Assembly (NCBI GenBank): GCA_013695005.1
Contig: JACDBJ010000445.1
Location: forward strand, 1-7,594
Direction of reading: 5' to 3'
Length of the DNA stretch: 7,594 nucleotides
DNA from: Pseudonocardiales bacterium
GTDB taxonomy: Bacteria > Actinomycetota > Actinomycetes > Mycobacteriales > Pseudonocardiaceae
A program made the position numbers and the translations under genes. The notes beneath the pieces were generated by a model. It made no database searches. It had not been told where the DNA came from and worked only from the letters and a program-made list of their open reading frames with translations. Shown piece after piece: positions 1 to 5,083 of this stretch (within the stretch, counting starts at the first letter, position 1; each line of letters opens with the position of its first letter).

Positions 1-638
1 GCCCCGCCCACCGCGTCCACGCTCGGCCGCTCGGCCGTCGATTCACGTCCGCGCGGCAGGGCCCAGCGGACCGCCACCAGCGCGGCCACCGCGAGCGGCA
101 CGTTGACCCAGAACACCCCGCGCCAGCCGACGAGCGCGGCGAGCCCTGCTCCGTACAGCGGCCCCAGCACGCTGCCCAACTGCTCGGCGGCGCTCACCGC
201 ACCCAGCGCCGTGGCCCGCCGCCGCTCCGCGACCAGGTCGCTGACCAGGGCCATCGTCACCGGCAGCAGCGCCCCACCGGCCACCCCCTGGATCGCCCGG
301 CCCGCAACCACGAGGCCCAGGCTCGGGCCGGCGGCGGTCAGCGCCGAGCCGGCCGCGAAGACCAGCAGGCAGGCCTGGATCACCGGGCGGCGGCCGTAGC
401 GGTCCGACAGCTGCCCGAGCAGCGGCATCGCGGCCACGTAGCCCAGCAGGTAGCCGGTGATCAGAGGGGTGGCGCGCTCCAGCCGGTTCAGCGGGACGCC
501 GAGGTCGGTGACGATCGTGACCAGCACGGTCACCACGACGTAGCCGTCCAGGGCGGCCAGCAGCACGGCCAGCCCCGCCGCTCCGATGGCCAGCCGCGGT
601 CGCCGGCTCACCCGGTCCTGCGTGGCCGAGGTGTCCAT
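1..638 (-). CDS. p55: P55-type major facilitator exporter, N-terminal part (runs off left edge)
   Basis: Inner-membrane, proton-coupled exporter of the DHA2-like major facilitator superfamily. The visible 212 residues closely resemble Mycobacterium tuberculosis Rv1410c (P55) as I remember it; that protein works with lipoprotein LprG in moving triacylglycerides and related lipids out of the inner membrane and affects drug tolerance. Seen directly: a first helix with the membrane-embedded acid D31 (LDGYVVVT), MFS motif A GQLSDRYGRR at 75-84, a motif-B-like RAIQG at 114-118, and motif C LGSVLGPLYG at 154-163, typical of antiporters. Five to six helices are present; the family has 14 and about 500 residues, so more than half lies outside the window. 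The ATG (636-638) directly follows the lprG stop TAG, with no purine-rich ribosome site, so translation probably depends on coupling to lprG. The family call is firm; orthology to P55 rests on the match plus the lprG neighbour. Confidence 0.93.
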   Translation of the reverse strand, partial: MDTSATQDRVSRRPRLAIGAAGLAVLLAALDGYVVVTVLVTIVTDLGVPLNRLERATPLITGYLLGYVAAMPLLGQLSDRYGRRPVIQACLLVFAAGSALTAAGPSLGLVVAGRAIQGVAGGALLPVTMALVSDLVAERRRATALGAVSAAEQLGSVLGPLYGAGLAALVGWRGVFWVNVPLAVAALVAVRWALPRGRESTAERPSVDAVGG

Positions 639-1337
639 CTAGGACGGTGGGGTGATCGTCACCGGGGCGTCGTAGTCGGAGAAGGTCACGGTCGCCGGCG
701 CGGTGGCCGAGCCGTTACCCGTCGGCACGTCCAGCTGAGCCTTGACCAGCCGCGATGTGCCGGCGTCCAGCCAGAGCAACCCGCTGACCCGGCCGCTGAT
801 GCCTGGCACAAGGGCCGACACGGCCTGCTGGTCGAGGTTGGCGCGCACCCGGTACGCGTCAGCGCCGTTGACGCTCTCGCGCGCCTCGGTCTTGGCGTCG
901 GCCGTGGTGGACAGCAGCCGGGCAACGCCCTTGTCCGGGTTCAGGATCGCCGACGGGTCGTAGATGCTGGCCGCGAACACCAGCGGCACCTTGCGGTACG
1001 CCCCGGTCGGCCCCTTGAGGTAGAGGTCGCCGCCGGCGATCACGAACTCGAACTCGGCCAGGGTGCCGCCCTGGGCGAGCGTCGCGGTGCCTTTGGCTTC
1101 GCCGGCCGCGGTCAGCGTGCCGGTGGCACGGCGGACCGCGATGGCGTTGAGCGCCTGGTCGACCTGGATGTCGATGGCCGCCGTCTTGACCGTGCGCATC
1201 GCGGCCGCGGACTTGGCCAACAGATCCGACGCCGCGGGCAGCTGCTCGGCCGGCGTCGAACTGGTGCACGCGGCGAGCAACGCCAGGACGGCGATGAGGG
1301 GGAGTAGGGCGATCCGACCGATCCGACCGGCAAGCAC
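639..1337 (-). CDS. lprG: LprG-type envelope lipoprotein (LppX_LprAFG family)
   Basis: Secreted lipoprotein expected to be anchored to the outer face of the plasma membrane and to bind acylated lipids or lipoglycans in a hydrophobic cavity, handing them on from the adjacent P55 transporter. The 232-residue product has a signal peptide: basic start (R5, R8), hydrophobic stretch 10-23, and lipobox LAAC with the lipidated cysteine at 24. The rest is a mostly beta domain with family-like segments, such as GGDLYLKG near the middle and FSDYDAPVTIT at the C-terminus. Length fits the family (about 230-240). The start is GTG at 1335-1337, supported by the correctly placed signal peptide and by a TACGAT box 6 nt upstream. 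There is no Shine-Dalgarno sequence, so the mRNA is probably leaderless. The stop abuts the P55 ATG, the same order as Rv1411c-Rv1410c in M. tuberculosis. Ligand specificity is inferred from that family. Confidence 0.92.
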   Translation of the reverse strand: MLAGRIGRIALLPLIAVLALLAACTSSTPAEQLPAASDLLAKSAAAMRTVKTAAIDIQVDQALNAIAVRRATGTLTAAGEAKGTATLAQGGTLAEFEFVIAGGDLYLKGPTGAYRKVPLVFAASIYDPSAILNPDKGVARLLSTTADAKTEARESVNGADAYRVRANLDQQAVSALVPGISGRVSGLLWLDAGTSRLVKAQLDVPTGNGSATAPATVTFSDYDAPVTITPPS

Positions 1338-1343
1338 GGCGTG

Positions 1344-1349
1344 ATCGTA
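1344..1349 (-). promoter_or_regulatory. Putative -10 box of a leaderless lprG-p55 promoter
   Basis: On the minus strand the hexamer TACGAT (TANNNT type, as preferred by actinobacterial housekeeping sigma factors) ends 6 nt before the lprG GTG. That places the likely transcription start at or next to the G of GTG, which is a leaderless arrangement. No convincing -35 box is visible, which is common for such promoters. It lies in the 46-bp gap after the oxidase stop, so lprG-p55 may be transcribed independently of the oxidase gene. Confidence 0.5.
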
Positions 1350-1383
1350 GCGGCGCGCGCAGATCCCCGCTCTGAGCCCGCTA

Positions 1384-2328
1384 TCAGCCCGCTAGCAGGG
1401 CGAGCACCTCGCGGGCGCAGCCCCAGGACAGCGTGACGCCGTTGCCGCCGTGCCCGTAGTTGTGTACCACCGTGGCCGCGCCGAGCTGCTCGGCCTCCAG
1501 CCGCACGGTGCGGCGAACCGGCCGGAACCCCACCTGGTGCCCGATCACCTCGGCGTCGGCAAGCTCCGGCACGACCTCGGTGCAGGCGCGCAGGATGGCG
1601 TCGGCAATCGCCGGGTCGGGCTCGGCGCGGTGGTCGTCGGGGTCGAAGATGCCCCCGAGGACGACGTGCTCGCCGTGCGGGAACACACCCGCCCAGGTCG
1701 GCCCGAGCGGCGCCTCGAGGAAGAACTCGGTCAGCCCTGGATTGCGCACCAGCACGTGCTGCCCGCGGACGCCGTGCAGGTCGCTGTCGCCTGCCAGCTC
1801 GCGGGCGCCGAGGCCGGCGCAGTTCACCACCAGCGGAGCCAGCTCGGCGGCGTGCGCGAGTGAGCCGACCGGAGCCACTCGCATGGTGCCGCCGGCGGCG
1901 CTCAGCCGGCCCTGCAGGTAGGCGAGGTAGTGCGGCATATCGACCAGTGGGACGGAGCCGCGGAAGCCCATCCCGAACCCGTCCGGCAGCTCGGCCGGGT
2001 CGCACATCTGGAAACCGGGAAGCACGTCGGCGCCCGGTGGCGCGGACGGGAAGGCCGGCCGTGCGGCGAACGTGCCGGTGGTGATGCGCACGCCGGTGCC
2101 GGGCTGTTCGGCCAGTGCAGTCATCTCCGCCAGCGTCGCCGCACCACGGGCGATCGGCCCAGGGTCGCCCTCACCGACCGTCGCGATCATCGCGCCGGCC
2201 ACCGCCGAGGTGGTCTGCGCGGGCAGCCGGTCGGTGTGCACCGCGACGCGGTGGTCGGCTTCGGCGAGGCACACCGCCGTGGTCAACCCGCTGACGCCTG
2301 CGCCGATCACCAGCACCTCGGTGTCCAT
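1384..2328 (-). CDS. D-amino-acid-oxidase-family FAD-dependent oxidoreductase
   Basis: Predicted cytoplasmic flavoprotein of 314 residues, the usual size for bacterial D-amino-acid oxidases, which oxidise D-amino acids to 2-oxo acids with release of ammonia and hydrogen peroxide. Seen directly: a dinucleotide-binding fold at the N-terminus (VLVIGAGVSGL, 5-15), the TTSAVAGA loop at 39-46, GFRPVRRTVRLE at 267-278 whose R269 aligns with the substrate-carboxylate arginine (Arg283 of the pig enzyme), and VVHNYGHGGNGVTLSWGCA at 287-305, a full match to the family signature. Unusual: by hand alignment the active-site tyrosines of the pig enzyme (224, 228) fall on non-tyrosine residues (around P210 and G214), and the family tryptophan after AGA is missing. 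The substrate may therefore differ, and a related amine or imino-acid oxidase is possible. The ATG at 2326-2328 has GGGAGG upstream; an upstream extension of the frame only runs antisense through the ABC gene. Confidence 0.85.
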   Translation of the reverse strand: MDTEVLVIGAGVSGLTTAVCLAEADHRVAVHTDRLPAQTTSAVAGAMIATVGEGDPGPIARGAATLAEMTALAEQPGTGVRITTGTFAARPAFPSAPPGADVLPGFQMCDPAELPDGFGMGFRGSVPLVDMPHYLAYLQGRLSAAGGTMRVAPVGSLAHAAELAPLVVNCAGLGARELAGDSDLHGVRGQHVLVRNPGLTEFFLEAPLGPTWAGVFPHGEHVVLGGIFDPDDHRAEPDPAIADAILRACTEVVPELADAEVIGHQVGFRPVRRTVRLEAEQLGAATVVHNYGHGGNGVTLSWGCAREVLALLAG

Positions 2329-2339
2329 AAACGACTTGG

Positions 2340-2345
2340 CCTCCC
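2340..2345 (-). promoter_or_regulatory. Ribosome binding site of the oxidase gene
   Basis: Minus-strand GGGAGG ends 11 nt before the ATG at 2326-2328. The spacing is longer than ideal, but the match supports this start over others. It shows that the oxidase gene, unlike lprG and the ABC operon, has a leadered mRNA. No clear -10 box for it is visible in the 45-bp divergent gap, so its promoter may lie inside the start of the ABC gene. Confidence 0.55.
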
Positions 2346-2360
2346 ATCGGTTGGTGCAAC

Positions 2361-2366
2361 TACCGT
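2361..2366 (+). promoter_or_regulatory. Putative -10 box of a leaderless ABC operon promoter
   Basis: TACCGT (TANNNT type) ends 7 nt before the GTG at 2374, the spacing expected for a leaderless transcript starting at the GTG. TTGGCC at 2336-2341 could act as a weak -35, but its 19-nt spacer is long. The box supports GTG 2374 over the in-frame GTG at 2365, which overlaps the box itself. Confidence 0.45.
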
Positions 2367-2373
2367 GCCAGGT

Positions 2374-3297
2374 GTGTCGGACGGCTTGGTGCAGGCCCGG
2401 GGATTGCGCAAGGACTCCGGCGACGTGCACGCCGTTCGCGGCATCGACGTCGATGTCGGGCGTGGTGAGGTCTTCGGCTTCCTCGGCCCCAACGGAGCGG
2501 GGAAGTCCTCTGCCATGCGCATGATCGCCTGCGTGTCGCCGCGCTCGGGCGGCACGCTGCAGGTGCTCGGCATGGACCCCTACGTCGACGGCCCGAAGAT
2601 CAGGGCCCGGATCGGCGTCGTCCCGCAGCTGGACAACCTCGACGCCGAGCTCACGGTGCGGCAGAACCTGGAGGTCTACGGCCGTTACTTCGGTATGTCC
2701 CGCGCCGCGGTGCGGGCCAAGGCCACCGAGCTGCTGGCGTTTGCGCAGCTCACCGACCGCGAGGGCGACGAGGTGGAGCCGCTGTCCGGCGGCATGAAGC
2801 GCAGGCTGAGCATCGTCCGCTCGCTGGTCAACGACCCCGAGCTGCTGCTGCTCGACGAGCCGACCACCGGGCTCGACCCGCAGGCCCGCCACCTGCTGTG
2901 GGACCGGCTCTACCGGCTCAAACGGCAAGGCGTCACGCAGCTGATCACGACGCACTACATGGACGAGGCGGAGCAGCTCTGCGACCGGCTGGTCGTGATG
3001 GACGGCGGGCTGATCGTGGCGGAGGGATCGCCGGCCGAGCTGATCGGGCGGTACTCCACCCGAGAGGTGGTCGAGCTGCGGTTCCCGCTCGACGACGCCC
3101 CGCCCGTTGCCGAGCTGGAGCAGCTGGTCGAACGGCTGGAGGTGCTGCCCGACCGGCTGCTGCTCTACGCCGCCGACGGGGAGGCCGTGCTGGCCGCCGC
3201 GCACCAGATCGGGATACGGCCGCTGTCCAGCCTCGTGCGCCGCTCCACGCTGGAGGACGTGTTCCTGCGGCTCACCGGCCGGAGGCTGGTGGACTGA
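2374..3297 (+). CDS. ABC exporter ATPase, NodI/DrrA-like
   Basis: Cytoplasmic ATP-hydrolysing subunit (307 residues) of an ABC-2 type exporter, expected to act as a dimer on the two permeases encoded just downstream. Motifs in order: Walker A GPNGAGKSS at 38-46, Q-loop glutamine Q85 in VVPQLDNLD, ABC signature LSGGM at 137-141, Walker B LLLLDEP at 157-163, D-loop GLD at 166-168 and switch histidine H194 in TTHYMDEAE. All catalytic elements are intact. A C-terminal extension of about 80 residues, with RRSTLEDVFLRLTG near the end, is typical of the NodI/DrrA drug and glycolipid exporter group. Two departures are visible: the A-loop aromatic that normally follows LRK (as in LRKRYG) is serine here (S15), and Walker A ends KSS rather than KTT. 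The GTG at 2374 is chosen from its -10 box and the usual N-terminal length. The stop overlaps the next start by one base. Substrate unknown. Confidence 0.92.
   Translation: MSDGLVQARGLRKDSGDVHAVRGIDVDVGRGEVFGFLGPNGAGKSSAMRMIACVSPRSGGTLQVLGMDPYVDGPKIRARIGVVPQLDNLDAELTVRQNLEVYGRYFGMSRAAVRAKATELLAFAQLTDREGDEVEPLSGGMKRRLSIVRSLVNDPELLLLDEPTTGLDPQARHLLWDRLYRLKRQGVTQLITTHYMDEAEQLCDRLVVMDGGLIVAEGSPAELIGRYSTREVVELRFPLDDAPPVAELEQLVERLEVLPDRLLLYAADGEAVLAAAHQIGIRPLSSLVRRSTLEDVFLRLTGRRLVD
3281..3285 (+). promoter_or_regulatory. Ribosome binding site for first permease
   Basis: GGAGG inside the end of the ATPase gene lies 11 nt before the ATG at 3297-3299. Together with the TGATG stop/start overlap it fixes the permease start. 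Confidence 0.5.
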
Positions 3298-4136
3298 TGA
3301 CCACCGTCGACACCACGGCCACCGCGCCCGTGGTGCGCAGCCCCGCCGTGAGCAGTTGGCGTGCGGTGCTGCTGGTGATGGAGCACTTCTGGACCTGGTA
3401 CCGGCGCAACTGGCGAGCCACGATCGTCGGCAGCGTCGTGGAACCGTTGCTGTTCCTCGTGGCGTTCGGGCTGGGTTTCGCGGTGCTGGTCAACAACGGC
3501 GGGCGGCTGGCCGAGCTGACAGGTGGGCTGCCCTACATCGTCTGGCTGGCGCCGGCGCTGCTGACGATGAACACCCTGCAGATCGCCACGTTCGAGTCTA
3601 GCTACCCGGTGGTGTCCGGCTTCAAATGGCAGCGGATCTACTGGGCGATCACGGCGACCCCGGTCACGGCGGCGCAAGCTGGGGTCGGCCATCTGAGCTG
3701 GATCGCGGTGCGGATGCTCACCTCCGGGGTGGTGTACGTCGCGATCCTCGTGCCGTTCGGCGGCGTGCGCGACGGCGGCATCGTGGTGTCCCTGCTGGCC
3801 GCGACGCTGTGTGGCGCCGCCTTCGCCGCGCCGGTGATGGCGTTCGCGACCGTCGTCCGCAAGGAGGGGCCGGCGTTCGGCGCGCTGTTCCGGTTCGTGC
3901 TGATCCCGATGACGTTGTTTTCCGGCACGTTCTTCCCGGTCGACGCTCTGCCGGTCTGGGTGCGGCCGCTGGCCTGGGCGACGCCGCTGTGGCACGGCAC
4001 CGAGCTGGCGCGCGGGGCGGCGCTCGGCTCGTTGCAGCTGTGGCCGTCGGTGGGGCACCTGGCGTATCTGGTGGTGCTCCTCGTTGTCGGCATGCTGCTG
4101 GTGCAGCGGCAGTTCCGCGCGAGGTTGTACCGGTGA
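3297..4136 (+). CDS. ABC-2 type exporter permease (first of two)
   Basis: Integral membrane subunit of the exporter, 279 residues. After a cytoplasmic N-terminus of about 40 residues there are about six hydrophobic helices, roughly at 42-64, 80-100, 136-155, 160-186, 193-214 and 253-272. This is the normal ABC2-membrane (NodJ-like) layout. Family-like features include VEPLLFLVAFGLGF in helix 1, the cytoplasmic WAITATP segment (116-122) and the SGTFFPVDALP stretch (209-219) before the last loop. The ATG overlaps the ATPase stop by one base (TGATG), so the two are translationally coupled. It is clearly related to, but different from, the next permease; the pair most simply forms a heterodimer with one ATP-binding dimer. 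I cannot tell the exported compound; drug, polyketide, lipid or glycan are all seen in this family. Confidence 0.9.
   Translation: MTTVDTTATAPVVRSPAVSSWRAVLLVMEHFWTWYRRNWRATIVGSVVEPLLFLVAFGLGFAVLVNNGGRLAELTGGLPYIVWLAPALLTMNTLQIATFESSYPVVSGFKWQRIYWAITATPVTAAQAGVGHLSWIAVRMLTSGVVYVAILVPFGGVRDGGIVVSLLAATLCGAAFAAPVMAFATVVRKEGPAFGALFRFVLIPMTLFSGTFFPVDALPVWVRPLAWATPLWHGTELARGAALGSLQLWPSVGHLAYLVVLLVVGMLLVQRQFRARLYR
4121..4124 (+). promoter_or_regulatory. Ribosome binding site for second permease
   Basis: GAGG lies 8 nt before the GTG at 4133-4135, good spacing. It supports the GTG that overlaps the previous stop (GTGA) as the start. Confidence 0.45.
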
Positions 4137-4954
4137 GTGCACCGGCGGTGCCGTCGGCTCCGCTGCTGCGCATCTTCCCGGTCGGCGGGTACGCCGGCCG
4201 CTCGAAGATGATCATGATGCGCTCGGCGCTCGTCTACCGCCGGGCCTGGCTTGCGATCGTCTCGGGCTTCTTCGAGCCGGTGTTCTACCTGTTCGCGATG
4301 GGGCAGGGCCTCGGCACCTACGTCGGCACGCTGCCCGGCCCGAACGACGCGCCGCTGAGCTACGCCGCGTTCATCGCGCCGGGGCTACTCGCCGCGTCCG
4401 CCATGAACGGGGCGGTGTTCGACTCGACGTTCAACGTGTTCTTCAAGCTGCGCTACGAGCGGCTCTACGACGCGATGCTGGCCACCCCGCTCGGAGTGGT
4501 GGACATCGCGCTCGGGGAGATCGGCTGGGCGCTGGTGCGCGGCGGGCTCTACGCACTGGGCTTCCTGTCGCTGATGGCGGTGTTCGGGCTGCTGACCTCG
4601 CCGTGGGCGCTGCTCGCGCTGCCGGCGGCGCTGCTGGTGGCGTTCGCGTTCGCCGCCGTCGGCATGGCCGCCACCTCCTACATGCGCTCGTGGCAGGACT
4701 TCGACCTGGTCACGCTGGCCACGCTGCCGATGTTCCTGTTCGCCACCACGTTCTACCCGCTGTCGGTCTACTCCGAGCCGGTGCAACGGATCGTGCAGTG
4801 CCTGCCGCTGTACCACGCCGTCGAGCTGATGCGTGGTTTGACGACCGGGGCGGTGGACTGGTCGATGCTCTGGCACGTCGGCTACTTCGTCGTCATGATC
4901 GCGATCGGCGTGGTGATCGCCGCCCGCCGCCTGAACGCCCTCCTCCTGCGCTGA
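4133..4954 (+). CDS. ABC-2 type exporter permease (second, NodJ-like)
   Basis: Second integral membrane subunit, 273 residues, with about six helices near 40-62, 77-97, 131-153, 157-182, 191-212 and 245-264. NodJ-like segments are FFEPVFYLFAMGQGLG in the first helix, FIAPGLLAASAM in the second, the cytoplasmic YDAMLATPL (112-120), and TTFYPLSVYSEPVQ before the final loop. It starts with GTG overlapping the upstream stop by four bases (GTGA), has a GAGG ribosome site, and is the last gene of the three-gene operon. Having two non-identical half-size permeases behind one ATPase implies a heterodimeric channel. No solute-binding protein or substrate-biosynthesis gene is adjacent, so export rather than uptake is favoured but the cargo is open. 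Confidence 0.91.
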   Translation: MSAPAVPSAPLLRIFPVGGYAGRSKMIMMRSALVYRRAWLAIVSGFFEPVFYLFAMGQGLGTYVGTLPGPNDAPLSYAAFIAPGLLAASAMNGAVFDSTFNVFFKLRYERLYDAMLATPLGVVDIALGEIGWALVRGGLYALGFLSLMAVFGLLTSPWALLALPAALLVAFAFAAVGMAATSYMRSWQDFDLVTLATLPMFLFATTFYPLSVYSEPVQRIVQCLPLYHAVELMRGLTTGAVDWSMLWHVGYFVVMIAIGVVIAARRLNALLLR

Positions 4955-4969
4955 CCCCCGCCGCCGGCA

Positions 4970-5030
4970 CGTGAGAGGGACACCACGGTCGTTGGATCAC
5001 GCGCGAGACAGCAGTGACGTCCCCTTCACG
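4970..5030. repeat. Imperfect 61-bp intergenic inverted repeat
   Basis: The arms CGTGAGAGGGAC (4970-4981) and GTCCCCTTCACG (5019-5030) are reverse complements at 10 of 12 positions, separated by 37 nt. Flanking CCCGCC and GCGGG could lengthen the stem with a bulge. It starts 15 bp after the ABC operon stop and ends 41 bp before the radical SAM -10 box. There is no T-run, so it is not a classic terminator, though GC-rich actinobacterial terminators often lack one. From memory, palindromes with CGTGAAGGGGAC-type arms occur between genes in Pseudonocardiales genomes, which would make this a dispersed repeat; this is unverified. Confidence 0.5.
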
Positions 5031-5070
5031 GCGGGTCGCCGGGTCACGCCTGAGCGGAACTGGCTCGGGC

Positions 5071-5076
5071 TACCCT
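5071..5076 (+). promoter_or_regulatory. Putative -10 box of a leaderless radical SAM promoter
   Basis: TACCCT (TANNNT type) ends 7 nt before the GTG at 5084. As for lprG and the ABC operon, the predicted transcription start falls on the start codon, and no Shine-Dalgarno sequence is seen. No good -35 is visible. Confidence 0.45.
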
Positions 5077-5083
5077 CGCAGTC

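Noticed and set aside
103..399. 98-residue plus-strand frame at the left end
   Set aside because: Antisense to the P55 gene, whose minus-strand translation carries MFS motifs A, B and C.
1112..2005. 297-residue minus-strand frame across lprG and the oxidase
   Set aside because: Arg/Ala/Pro-rich shadow frame of two real genes on the same strand, caused by high GC.
1930..2373. Upstream extension of the ABC ATPase frame
   Set aside because: It runs antisense to the oxidase gene, lacks ABC-like sequence, and the normal N-terminus begins at GTG 2374 next to a -10 box.
1384..3204. Extended 606-residue reading frame upstream of the oxidase
   Set aside because: The extra N-terminal part is antisense to the well-supported ABC ATPase gene and has a low-complexity His/Gln/Arg-rich shadow composition. 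The oxidase fold begins exactly at the ATG at 2328.
3165..4142. Long minus-strand frame opposite the first permease
   Set aside because: His/Arg/Gln-rich shadow without membrane segments or motifs.
5056..5078. GGAAC resembling an ECF sigma -35 element before the radical SAM gene
   Set aside because: No matching CGTT/CGTC -10 at the required spacing; the TACCCT leaderless box explains the start better.
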